From Clostridiales bacterium (GTDB lineage: Bacteria > Bacillota > Clostridia > Oscillospirales > Oscillospiraceae): 32,591 bases of DNA. Location: positions 1 through 32,591 of the forward strand of contig JAJBUK010000111.1 in NCBI GenBank assembly GCA_020860385.1, given 5' to 3'. The position numbers were made by a program, and so were the translations under genes. The notes under the pieces were generated by a model, which saw only the letters and a list, made by a program, of their open reading frames with translations, searched no databases and was not told the origin of the DNA. Shown in pieces: positions 1-7,393 of this stretch. How positions within the stretch are numbered: position 1 is the first letter of the stretch; every line of letters starts with the position of its first letter.

Positions 1-279
1 GAACTTCTCTACTTTTTATTCGGGGGAGAAGGGCCATATCATTTTAGCACATACATACCTAAAGATTTTTTCGAATATCTTACTTGATTTCCGGGCGATT
101 TCCCGCAGCGACCTGGTTGCTCATAAGGCGATTCGACTCCAAATTCGCACTGTCGCTATGGTGTGAGACTGAAACCCAGGCTGTGCTGCGATGTCAGATG
201 GGCAACCTAAACGAAAACAGCCCGGTTCTGTCCAAGAACAGAACCGGGTTGTTGACGTTATGCTGTTATGCCGCTGGCA
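1..279. other. Gene-free left edge with a foldable element
   Basis: I find no credible coding region here. Four nested helices can form from 104 to 190: 104-109 with 185-190, 112-116 with 176-180, 120-123 with 164-167, and 128-131 with 153-156. Together they make a rod with internal loops, but I cannot match it to a known RNA family. A weak leftward extended -10 (TGC followed by TAAAAT, complement of 41-46) might serve a gene beyond the left end; its -35 is poor. The right part is the pfp terminator. Confidence 0.35.
216..248 (-). terminator. Intrinsic terminator of pfp
   Basis: An 11-bp perfect stem (221-231 with 238-248, six-base loop) lies 32 bases past the pfp stop and is followed on the minus strand by CTGTTTTCG. 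The stem could also stop rightward transcripts, but that side has only a broken T tract. Confidence 0.85.
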
Positions 280-1527
280 TTACTGCTCGGCAGCAACGAC
301 CTTCTTCAGGTGGACGAAGCGGGGGAGACTGTTCTCCTTCTTCATCTGAATCTCACCCTGAATCAGGGGCAGGGCATACTTGATATACTCATCGGTCACG
401 TTGTTGCCGCGCTCGTTGATCCACTCCACGGGGACCTTCTTCTCATAGTTGGCCACCGAGGACAGGTCCAGCAGGACAGGCTCACAGCTGTAGCCGTTCT
501 CGTCACGGGTGCACTGGAAGCCCACCATCTTGTCGGTGGTACCGGCAATAGCTTCCTTCACAGCGGTCTGACCGGCCATGAAAGACTCATCATTATCGGT
601 CTGGGAGGCGACGTGCTCACCGCAGCGCTGGAGGAGGGACAGCTCGATGGGACGCACTTTGACGCCGGGGATCTGCTCTTTCACCACGTTAGCCAGCAGC
701 GCGGCCAGGCCACCCAGCTGGGCATGGCCGAAGCCATCGGTGGCAGAGGTCTTGGCCTCGGAGACGAAGGAACCGTCTGCATAGTGGATGCCCTCGGAGA
801 CGGCCACCAGGACGTTCTTGTTCTCGTCCCAAATGCGCTTGACATCCTCCAAGAACTCGTCCATCTTGAAGTCCACTTCGGGCAGATAAATCAGGTCGGG
901 GCCATAGCCGGTGATGTTGGCCAGGGAAGCGGCGCCAGCCAGCCAGCCAGCGTGACGGCCCATGATTTCCACGATGGTGACCTGGCCCTTGTCATAGACG
1001 TGAGCATCCTGATAGACCTCCACCAGAGAGGTAGCGATATACTTGGCGGCGGAAGCGTAGCCGGGGCAGTGGTCGGTGCCGAACAGGTCGTTGTCAATGG
1101 TCTTGGGGATGCCCATGACGCGGCAGTCATAGCCCACCCGCTTCATATACTTGGAGATTTTATTGCAGGTGTCCATGGAGTCGTTGCCGCCGTTGTAGAA
1201 GAAGTAACGGACATCGTACTTCTTGAAGATTTCCAGAATCTTCTTGTAATCCGTATCATCCACGTCGGGGTCAGCGATTTTATAGCGGCAGGAGCCCAGG
1301 GCGGAAGAGGGAGTATAGCGCATCAGGGCCAGCTCCTCCGGGTCTTCCTCATCCATGATATACAGCTTGTCCGTCAGGACGCCGACAATGCCGTTGGCCG
1401 CGCCGTACACCTTGGTGATGCAGTCGCTGTCCAAGCCAGCCTTGATTGCGCCATAGCAGGATGCGTTGATAACGGAAGATGGGCCGCCGGACTGGCCAAC
1501 GATCATTGCGCCTTTTAATTCGTTCAT
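280..1527 (-). CDS. pfp: Pyrophosphate-dependent 6-phosphofructokinase
   Basis: This 415-residue enzyme of the PFK family interconverts fructose 6-phosphate and fructose 1,6-bisphosphate in cytoplasmic glycolysis. The N-terminal glycine-rich GQSGGP (11-16), the GGND motif (113-116), PKTIDND (141-147, catalytic Asp145) and MGRHAGW (189-195) are all visible. ATP-dependent enzymes have Gly at the last GGDG position and PGTIDND. Here those sites are Asp116 and Lys142, which are the known markers of phosphoryl-donor switching to PPi. The call of PPi use is therefore family knowledge applied to visible residues. The ATG start has AGGAGGAA seven bases upstream. The gene diverges from fba, the next enzyme in the pathway, and has its own terminator. 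Confidence 0.93.
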   Translation of the reverse strand: MNELKGAMIVGQSGGPSSVINASCYGAIKAGLDSDCITKVYGAANGIVGVLTDKLYIMDEEDPEELALMRYTPSSALGSCRYKIADPDVDDTDYKKILEIFKKYDVRYFFYNGGNDSMDTCNKISKYMKRVGYDCRVMGIPKTIDNDLFGTDHCPGYASAAKYIATSLVEVYQDAHVYDKGQVTIVEIMGRHAGWLAGAASLANITGYGPDLIYLPEVDFKMDEFLEDVKRIWDENKNVLVAVSEGIHYADGSFVSEAKTSATDGFGHAQLGGLAALLANVVKEQIPGVKVRPIELSLLQRCGEHVASQTDNDESFMAGQTAVKEAIAGTTDKMVGFQCTRDENGYSCEPVLLDLSSVANYEKKVPVEWINERGNNVTDEYIKYALPLIQGEIQMKKENSLPRFVHLKKVVAAEQ

Positions 1528-1649
1528 TGAAAATTCCTCCTAAGTAAATTTGAGTTCCATACCGTAGCAACGCGGAATTACGCCGGTTTTCCTTCATCAT
1601 AAATGAGTAAACGCGCAGCACGCGGTATCTCCCCCGAATTTTCAAGTAA

Positions 1650-1678
1650 ATCATAGCACAACCCCTTGCATTTTTCAA
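1650..1678 (-). promoter_or_regulatory. Sigma-A-type promoter of pfp
   Basis: On the minus strand, TTGAAA (complement of 1673-1678) and TATGAT (complement of 1650-1655) are separated by 17 bp. This leaves a leader of about 115 bases before pfp. The element overlaps the fba promoter across 1666-1678. Confidence 0.8.
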
Positions 1679-1694
1679 TCGTTCCTGCTAAAAT
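1666..1694 (+). promoter_or_regulatory. Sigma-A-type promoter of fba
   Basis: TTGCAT (1666-1671) and TAAAAT (1689-1694) are separated by 17 bp, about 27 bases before the fba ribosome site. Its -35 lies inside the spacer of the divergent pfp promoter. Confidence 0.78.
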
Positions 1695-1727
1695 AATTAC
1701 GTAAATTTTATAAGGAGTTGATTTCTT

Positions 1728-2696
1728 ATGCCTCTGGTTACTACAACCGAAATGTTCAAGAAGGCTTATGATGGCGGCTACGCAATCGGCGCTTTCAATG
1801 TCAACAACATGGAAATCGTTCAGGGCATCACGGAAGCCGCGGGCGAGCTGAACAGCCCTGTTATCCTGCAGGTCTCCAAGGGCGCCCGTGCCTATGCTAA
1901 CCACACCTACCTGGTCAAGCTGGTGGAAGCGGCTGTTATTGAGAATCCTCAGATTCCCATTGCGCTGCACCTGGATCATGGCGACAGCTTCGAGCTGTGC
2001 AAATCCTGCATCGATGGCGGCTTCACCTCCGTCATGATTGACGCCTCCTCCAAGCCCTTTGAGGAGAATATCGCCCTGACCCGTCAGGTCGTTGAGTATG
2101 CCCATGACCACGGTGTCGTGGTCGAGGCTGAGTTGGGCACCCTGGCCGGCGTTGAGGACGAGGTCTCTGTGGAAGCAGGGAAGGAGAGCTACACCCATCC
2201 CGAAGAGGTGGAGGAGTTCGTCTCCCGCACCGGCTGCGACTCCCTGGCCATCGCCATCGGCACCTCCCACGGCGCTTACAAGTTCACCCCTGCTCAGTGC
2301 ACCCGGAATGAAGACGGCATCCTGGTGCCCCCTCCTCTGCGCTTTGACGTGCTGCGGGAGTGCATCAAGCGTCTGCCCGGCTTCCCCATCGTGCTGCACG
2401 GTTCCTCCTCTGTGCCTCAGGAGTTCGTGAAGATGGTCAACACTTACGGCGGCAATATGCCCGACGCCATCGGCATCCCCGAGGATCAGCTGCGTGAGGC
2501 TGCCAAGCTGGCTGTCTGCAAGATCAACATCGACTCCGACATCCGTCTGGCCATGACCGGCAACATCCGTAAGTACTTCGCGGAGCATCCCGATCACTTC
2601 GATCCTCGCCAGTATCTGAAGCCCGCCCGTCAGGCGGTCAAGGACATGGTGGCTCATAAGATTGTCCACGTGCTCGGCTCTGACAACAAGATTTAA
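1728..2696 (+). CDS. fba: Class II fructose-bisphosphate aldolase
   Basis: This 322-residue zinc-dependent aldolase splits fructose 1,6-bisphosphate into dihydroxyacetone phosphate and glyceraldehyde 3-phosphate. Class II marks are clear: GAFNVNN near the N terminus (21-27), the LHLDHG block (80-85) with catalytic Asp83 and metal ligand His84, GTSHGAYKF (178-186) with ligand His181, and VLHGSSS (222-228) with ligand His224. The C-terminal NIDSDIR phosphate-binding segment is also present. The ATG has AAGGAG eleven bases upstream. The gene diverges from pfp, so two consecutive glycolytic steps share one control region. Length is normal for the family and nothing looks damaged. Confidence 0.96.
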   Translation: MPLVTTTEMFKKAYDGGYAIGAFNVNNMEIVQGITEAAGELNSPVILQVSKGARAYANHTYLVKLVEAAVIENPQIPIALHLDHGDSFELCKSCIDGGFTSVMIDASSKPFEENIALTRQVVEYAHDHGVVVEAELGTLAGVEDEVSVEAGKESYTHPEEVEEFVSRTGCDSLAIAIGTSHGAYKFTPAQCTRNEDGILVPPPLRFDVLRECIKRLPGFPIVLHGSSSVPQEFVKMVNTYGGNMPDAIGIPEDQLREAAKLAVCKINIDSDIRLAMTGNIRKYFAEHPDHFDPRQYLKPARQAVKDMVAHKIVHVLGSDNKI

Positions 2697-2723
2697 GTCC
2701 TTTCACTCTTTCGTATTGAACAT

Positions 2724-2753
2724 CCCCCGGCGGGAGTTTCCCGCCGGGGGTTT
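2724..2753 (+). terminator. GC-rich hairpin after fba
   Basis: A perfect 11-bp stem (2724-2734 with 2740-2750, loop AGTTT) is followed by only three T residues. Termination may be incomplete, and I see no promoter between it and the ArsR gene, so that gene may depend on read-through. Confidence 0.7.
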
Positions 2754-2770
2754 CCAGATGGAGGTGCGCA

Positions 2771-3136
2771 ATGAAGAAAATAGAACTGGCAGAACAGTGC
2801 GAGACCAATGTGATTCATGAGCAGAACGTGGCGAAAGTCCGCCTTGAGATGCCGGACGAGGACCCGATTTACGAGGTCGCAGAGCTGTTCAAGGTCTTTG
2901 GCGACTCCACCCGCGCCAGAATCATTTGCGCGCTGACCATCTCGGAGTTGTGCGTCTGTGACCTGAGCTGCATCCTGAATATGTCCCAATCCGCCGTTTC
3001 CCATCAGCTGCGTATTCTAAAGCAGGCCCGCATTGTGAAGAACCGGCGGGAAGGGAAGGTGGTCTACTATTCCCTGGACGATGAGCATATTCAAAAGCTG
3101 TTCAGCCTGGCCTTTGACCACGTCATGGAGGATTGA
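2771..3136 (+). CDS. ArsR/SmtB-family metal-sensing repressor
   Basis: This 121-residue winged-helix repressor is expected to release DNA when it binds a metal ion. The DNA-reading helix lies around SQSAVSHQLRIL (72-83). Two known kinds of metal site of the family can be read. The CadC/ArsR-like site is ELCVCDL with Cys61 and Cys63 plus an N-terminal Cys10 and His16. The SmtB/CzrA-like alpha-5 site DxHx10HxxE is complete: Asp104, His106, His117, Glu120. Metals fitting these sites include Zn, Cd and Pb, but the actual metal is not determined by sequence alone. GGAGG precedes the ATG. No efflux pump or other metal gene lies on either side, so its target is unknown; autoregulation is possible. 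Confidence 0.9.
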   Translation: MKKIELAEQCETNVIHEQNVAKVRLEMPDEDPIYEVAELFKVFGDSTRARIICALTISELCVCDLSCILNMSQSAVSHQLRILKQARIVKNRREGKVVYYSLDDEHIQKLFSLAFDHVMED

Positions 3137-3153
3137 CACATTACTACACGCCG

Positions 3154-3188
3154 CACCGTTTCCCGCGAAAGGCAGGAAACGGTGTTTT
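3154..3188 (+). terminator. Intrinsic terminator of the ArsR gene
   Basis: A perfect 10-bp stem (3154-3163 with 3175-3184) is followed by TTTTATT. Its T tract overlaps the convergent comF stop codon. Confidence 0.85.
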
Positions 3189-3870
3189 ATTCTGCCTTGG
3201 CGCTTGCCTGATGCAGGCTCCTGGCCAGGGTAAGGCAGACGATTTCCGCGGCACCGCCCTCCCGCAGCGCGGAAGCGGCATTCTCCAGGGTAGACCCGGT
3301 GGTGATCACATCGTCTATCAGGAGGATACGCTTACCGGCGACGGAACAGCCCTTTGCCAGGCGGTACACCCCCTTCACATTGGTATAGCGCTGGGCCACA
3401 TGCGCCGTACCAGACTGCGCCGCGGTGTAGCGGGTCTTGTCCAGTGCCTTCACCAGAGGAATGCCGGTGTGTAAGGCGACTTCCCTTGCCAGAAGTTCAG
3501 CCTGGTCGTAGCCCCGACTCCAGCGGCGGAACCGATGTAGGGGAACCCAGGTGCAGAAGTCGAAGGGGCCCGTGCCGTTTTCATCCAATGCCTCGGACAT
3601 CCACTGCCCAAACAGGCGGCTGTAATGATAGTGTCCGTTGAATTTGTAACGGTGAAAGGCCGGTTTGAGTTGGTCTGTGTAGAAGCAATAGGAGATGCAA
3701 CGGTCAAAGTGCTTCCCGTATTGTATCCGACGGTCGCCATCCGTGACAAGCAGTTTTGCTTTGCATTTCTGGCACACTGTTCCCGCCTCCAGCAGGCCTC
3801 CGCAGAGGTAGCACTTAGGCGGATAAAGCGTATCCAGGACGAATTTTTTACAATCTTGCAGGCGCATCAT
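3187..3870 (-). CDS. comF: ComF-family phosphoribosyltransferase-like competence protein
   Basis: This 227-residue ComF-like protein has an N-terminal four-cysteine zinc knuckle (Cys20, Cys23, Cys33, Cys36) and a C-terminal type I phosphoribosyltransferase fold. The PRPP-binding motif RILLIDDVITTGST (181-194) is intact. ComF proteins act in the cytoplasm at the inner end of the DNA-uptake machine and bind helicase and recombination partners; that role is family knowledge. The start overlaps the comEC stop (ATGA), which shows translational coupling and supports the ComF call over a purine-salvage enzyme. An alternative second ATG lies one codon later. It is the last gene of the recombinase-comEC-comF operon. 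Confidence 0.9.
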   Translation of the reverse strand: MMRLQDCKKFVLDTLYPPKCYLCGGLLEAGTVCQKCKAKLLVTDGDRRIQYGKHFDRCISYCFYTDQLKPAFHRYKFNGHYHYSRLFGQWMSEALDENGTGPFDFCTWVPLHRFRRWSRGYDQAELLAREVALHTGIPLVKALDKTRYTAAQSGTAHVAQRYTNVKGVYRLAKGCSVAGKRILLIDDVITTGSTLENAASALREGGAAEIVCLTLARSLHQASAKAE

Positions 3871-6134
3871 TCCGATTCCCCCAGTTTCAGTAAAACGGTT
3901 CCGTCCTCATCAGTGCGATAAACGGTGCAGTTCCAATCAGCAAGCCGGGCCAGGGTCTCCTCCGTTGGGTGGCCATAGGTGTTATAGCCCACAGAGATGA
4001 TGGCGACCTCCGGCGTAAGGGCCGACAGCAGGGCCTCTCCGGTGGCGTACTTTGAGCCGTGATGGCCTGCCATCAGATATTCAACGTCGGATAACTGTTC
4101 CCGCTCCAGTAGCGCGGTTTCCGTGTCAACGTCCATATCACCAGTGACAAGGAAATCCAGGGCATCATAGGACAGGAGCAGGGAAAGCCCCGCATTGTTG
4201 CTGTCCCCATCCTCCTGCTCCACTGGAGAAAACAGGCTCAGGGTGCCGCAGCCGAAGGCTGCCGTTTTGTCCTCTGTCACAAAGACGATTTCACACTGAT
4301 ATGTTTCCGCAAGCGCACAAATCACCTGCTGCTGTGGCTCGTCTGACTCGGGCAGGTAGAGGGTTTCGACTGTAATACGGGAGAGCAGCTCCTCCACGCC
4401 GTTGGTGTGGTCGCTGTCATAGTGGGTCAGAATCAGCGCGTCCAGGCTGCTGCGGTTCAGCCCCTGCAAATAATCCGCCAGCGTATCACCGGGATTATCC
4501 TCATTTCCGCCGCAATCGACTGCAAGCGCCATGCCCTCGGAGAAGGCGGCAATGCACTGCCCCTGTCCCACGTCCAGGGCCGCGATGGTGAGCGGCGCAC
4601 TCAGCGTCGTCCAGATGTGAACCCCGATAGCGCAGAGCAAAGAAAGCGCACCGGCGCAGAAGGGGAGAGCAGGATAGGTTCGCATGGGTTTCCATCGGAC
4701 AGCAAGCAGAATCAGGACATAAAGGAACACAAGCCAAACTGCGTAGGCTGTAACATTCGTGGAAAGGGCCGCAAAGTTGAAACCTCCGATTGCGCGGCTG
4801 ACTCCGGAGATGTAAAGGGAAATATATTTACACGGAACCGCGAGCAATTCCGCAGCGGGCCACCAGAGAAAGCTGCACAGCACGCACAGAAGCGCCAGCC
4901 CAAACAGCAACCCCAGCACCGGCAGCACCAGCAGATTGGTGACAACGCCCACCAGCGATACGCTGCCAAAGTAATACGCACATAACGGCGTTGAGAGGAA
5001 CAGGGCCCCGCAGCTGGTGCTCAGCAAATCAATCATGCTGTATAGCAGCCTATACAGTTTCTTTTTGTGCCGAATCGGTTCCAGCTTGCTTTCCAGTACG
5101 CGATGCAGTCTGGGCTGCACCAGTTTGATGCCCAGCACCGACAGGAAGGACAGCTGAAGGCCGACCCCGGCGATGGCATACGGATTTTGCAGCAGCAACA
5201 CCAGAAGGGCGAAGGACAGGGAAGTGGGGGCATCGTTTTCCCGCCCGAAAACAGGGGCCAACAGAAGCAACGCTTCCATCAGGACGGCGCGGACGATGGC
5301 GGGCTTGCAGCCGGTCAGGAGGGCGAAGAACACCAGAACAGGGAGGACCAGGAGCCGCTTTCTGCGCTGACTGCCGGGAATCATTAACAAAATCTGCGCA
5401 AACAGCATGACGTGGAGGCCGGAAACGGAGACGATATGGGCCACACCAGCCCGCCGCAGTGCAGTGTATAGGCCGTCAGAAAGCAGATCCTGGTCGCCTG
5501 TCATCAATGCTTCTATCAGCCCCAGCGCATCCCCGGTAAAAAGAGCCTGAATGTTCCGCTGAATTGCGGTGGCACAGACGGCAGGGAGGAGGTATAACGG
5601 GGTGCTGCTTTTCCCTGTAACGTCAACTTCCTTTACACTTGAAATGATTGCACGGATACCCTTCGCGGCGTTGTAATATACTGTTTCGTTCCGCACGGTG
5701 TTTGCGGTTTTGATCGTTCCGGTGGCCGTTATGCGGTCACCGGGGGAAAGGCTCTGATATTCCGCATCCAGATAGACCTTTGCCAAAAAGTTTGCCCCTG
5801 GGGCGGAGTCCACAGAAAGCGTCACTGAAACCCCATATTCCGTTTCGGTTGGTGTATCCTGCACAACGCCGGAAAAGGAAACGCCTTCTCCAAAGGTGCG
5901 CTCCGCAGGCAGTACAAAAATCATCTGATAGTAGTGGCACCAGACGAAGCCCAGAACAAGGCCCACGGAAGCCAGGAGAATCCGCGTCCGCAGCTTACCG
6001 GTGCAGGAAAGGGACGCAAACATGGGAAACAGCGCGAAAACCGCCGCAGCCATCCACCACTGTGACGGCAGAAGGTAGACTGCCAAAAGCACGGCAATCG
6101 CAAAAAAGACGCTAAAACAGGCCAGTTTTCTCAT
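3867..6134 (-). CDS. comEC: ComEC/Rec2 DNA-uptake channel protein
   Basis: This 755-residue polytopic membrane protein forms the channel that brings single-stranded DNA across the membrane during natural transformation. After two or three N-terminal membrane segments comes a soluble OB-like part (about 80-175). The competence domain follows with the signature HIVSVSGLH (233-241) and many hydrophobic helices up to about 505. The C-terminal metallo-beta-lactamase-like domain (about 517-755) carries DVGQGQC, HYDSDH (571-576), GDMD (665-668) and GHHGS (690-694). This full-length three-part order matches functional ComEC. The start overlaps the upstream recombinase stop and the stop overlaps comF. 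The usual comEA partner is not in this window. Confidence 0.94.
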   Translation of the reverse strand: MRKLACFSVFFAIAVLLAVYLLPSQWWMAAAVFALFPMFASLSCTGKLRTRILLASVGLVLGFVWCHYYQMIFVLPAERTFGEGVSFSGVVQDTPTETEYGVSVTLSVDSAPGANFLAKVYLDAEYQSLSPGDRITATGTIKTANTVRNETVYYNAAKGIRAIISSVKEVDVTGKSSTPLYLLPAVCATAIQRNIQALFTGDALGLIEALMTGDQDLLSDGLYTALRRAGVAHIVSVSGLHVMLFAQILLMIPGSQRRKRLLVLPVLVFFALLTGCKPAIVRAVLMEALLLLAPVFGRENDAPTSLSFALLVLLLQNPYAIAGVGLQLSFLSVLGIKLVQPRLHRVLESKLEPIRHKKKLYRLLYSMIDLLSTSCGALFLSTPLCAYYFGSVSLVGVVTNLLVLPVLGLLFGLALLCVLCSFLWWPAAELLAVPCKYISLYISGVSRAIGGFNFAALSTNVTAYAVWLVFLYVLILLAVRWKPMRTYPALPFCAGALSLLCAIGVHIWTTLSAPLTIAALDVGQGQCIAAFSEGMALAVDCGGNEDNPGDTLADYLQGLNRSSLDALILTHYDSDHTNGVEELLSRITVETLYLPESDEPQQQVICALAETYQCEIVFVTEDKTAAFGCGTLSLFSPVEQEDGDSNNAGLSLLLSYDALDFLVTGDMDVDTETALLEREQLSDVEYLMAGHHGSKYATGEALLSALTPEVAIISVGYNTYGHPTEETLARLADWNCTVYRTDEDGTVLLKLGESE

Positions 6135-7117
6135 AAATCACCTTTTTCTTCCGGCGTTTTCTTGTGTACGGAGGCCAGCGGGTTCGCTCGGGCTGCAATA
6201 CGCAAATCATCGTTGTCAATATGGGTATAAATTTGGGTCGTATTCAAGTGGTCGTGGCCCAGAACCTCTTGCAGCGTGCGCACATCAACGCCGTTTTGCA
6301 GCATCAAGGTGGCGGCTGTGTGGCGCAGCTTGTGGGAGGAGTACAGGCTGGCGTCCAGTCCGGCTTCGGTCAGCCGTTTTTTCACCATTTTGTGGACGCC
6401 TGCCCGAGTGATTCGTGTTCTGTGCGAGGTCACGAAAAGGGCGTCCTCATCTATCAGAGTCATGCTGTTGCGGACAATCAGCCAGTCCTGAATTGCCATT
6501 TTGCAGGCGTCATTTAAATATAGTATCCGAACCTTATTGCCTTTGCCCAGCACCCGGAGAGTATCGCCCTGCACGTTTGTAAGGTTCAAATTAACTAACT
6601 CCGAAATCCGAAGCCCGCAGTTCAGGAACAGCGTCAAAATGCAGTAATCACGCTCCAGATTCTTGCCGCTAACCGATTCCAACAGCTGGATGCTTTCATC
6701 CAGGGTCAGGTATCGGGGCAAATCCTTTTTCACCTTTGGCGTGTCCAGCCCGTCAACCGGATTATCCTCCAGGAGATGGGTTTTTGTGGACAAATACTTG
6801 AAAAAGGAGCGCAAAGTGGAAACCTTTCTGGCGCGGGAAGCATTATTCAAATGTCCTTCACGGGTCAGGTATGACAGGTAGTCATAGATTTCGCTCAGCG
6901 TTACCGTGCGCAGAAAGTCGATATCAATGTTCTGAATAGAGATTTGGTCGATTGCGGTGTCGGCGGGAACCAGTCCGCGCCGATATTGCAGATAGCGGAA
7001 AAAGCCCCGCAAATCCAGAAAATATTCATCCACGGTGCCCTGTGAGTGGCCTTTCACCGTCTCGTGGTAGGAAAGGAAGTCCAGCAGCACCTGTGGGCTT
7101 TCAGCTCTATAATCCAA
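6131..7117 (-). CDS. Xer-type tyrosine recombinase
   Basis: This 328-residue protein is an XerC/XerD/CodV-like tyrosine recombinase with an N-terminal SAM-like core-binding domain (about 7-115) and a C-terminal catalytic domain (about 130-310). All catalytic positions are visible: Arg170 (GLRISEL), Lys in GKGNK (191-195), HKLR with His262 and Arg265, His288 and nucleophile Tyr297. Such enzymes resolve chromosome dimers, though integrase roles are possible. No phage or transposon genes lie nearby, which favours a housekeeping role. The only in-frame start matching the family N terminus is TTG at 7117-7115. The reading frame is open upstream only to a stop and holds no other start. The nearest purine-rich site is about 20 bases away, so initiation looks inefficient or unusual. 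Confidence 0.9.
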   Translation of the reverse strand: MDYRAESPQVLLDFLSYHETVKGHSQGTVDEYFLDLRGFFRYLQYRRGLVPADTAIDQISIQNIDIDFLRTVTLSEIYDYLSYLTREGHLNNASRARKVSTLRSFFKYLSTKTHLLEDNPVDGLDTPKVKKDLPRYLTLDESIQLLESVSGKNLERDYCILTLFLNCGLRISELVNLNLTNVQGDTLRVLGKGNKVRILYLNDACKMAIQDWLIVRNSMTLIDEDALFVTSHRTRITRAGVHKMVKKRLTEAGLDASLYSSHKLRHTAATLMLQNGVDVRTLQEVLGHDHLNTTQIYTHIDNDDLRIAARANPLASVHKKTPEEKGDL

Positions 7118-7161
7118 TTTGTGCGAGCGCCCACAGTCTCCCCCGCCGTTTGGTCTCCCCT

Positions 7162-7193
7162 AAAGTCAACAAAATTTTTATTTTGTTGACTTT
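7162..7193. repeat. Perfect 14-bp inverted repeat, TTTT loop
   Basis: The left arm is AAAGTCAACAAAAT, with its exact complement after four T residues. Each strand carries TTGACT within the palindrome. It is AT-rich and has no T tract, so it looks like a protein operator or cruciform rather than a terminator. Confidence 0.85.
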
Positions 7194-7284
7194 TGTGTCT
7201 CCAAAAAATAAGCGGCCTCTCCGCTCCGGGCGCTCCCTTCGCCTCCCTTCTACTTTTTTTCTATCAGCATTCCCTCATATATAT

Positions 7285-7314
7285 AGTGTATCATATTACC
7301 TGAGCCGCCGTCAA
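7285..7314 (-). promoter_or_regulatory. Likely promoter of the recombinase-comEC-comF operon
   Basis: On the minus strand, TTGACG (complement of 7309-7314) lies 18 bp before TACACT (complement of 7285-7290), placed just after the radA terminator. Confidence 0.55.
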
Positions 7315-7334
7315 GGGGCAATCTATGTGCTATA

Positions 7335-7378
7335 TAAAAAATTCTGCGCCGCAGCGGCGGTTGTAACCGCTGCGGCGC
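7335..7378 (-). terminator. Strong intrinsic terminator of radA
   Basis: A perfect 12-bp GC-rich stem (7346-7357 with 7367-7378, nine-base loop) is followed on the minus strand by AGAATTTTTTATATAG. It is 16 bases past the radA stop. Confidence 0.92.
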
Positions 7379-7393
7379 GGGGTTTACACATCC

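Larger units (their letters stand above)
7118..7334 (-). promoter_or_regulatory. Long leader of the recombinase-comEC-comF operon
   Basis: A leader of about 160 bases separates the likely promoter from the TTG start. Read on the minus strand it holds first a terminator-like hairpin (7221-7225 with 7211-7215, then TATTTTTT). Next comes a perfect 14-bp inverted repeat with a four-base loop (7162-7175 with 7180-7193). A purine-rich stretch leads into the gene. The arrangement suggests attenuation or an operator, by inference only. I found no leader peptide that I could defend. Confidence 0.5.

Noticed and set aside
1-200. 6S RNA, tmRNA or SRP RNA gene at the left edge
   Set aside because: The rod-like fold is suggestive but length and conserved sequence marks of these RNAs are not evident.
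268-1518. Long rightward frame of 416 codons opposite pfp
   Set aside because: It mirrors pfp codon by codon, shows no family features, and arises because GC-rich genes have few stops on the opposite strand.
6131-7117. Tyrosine recombinase as a phage or integrative-element integrase
   Set aside because: No excisionase, attachment-site repeats or phage genes nearby; it is co-transcribed with competence genes and is Xer-like in length and motifs.
7162-7193. Palindrome as a BirA, Rex or NrdR operator
   Set aside because: Arms and spacing do not match the consensus sequences I know for these regulators.
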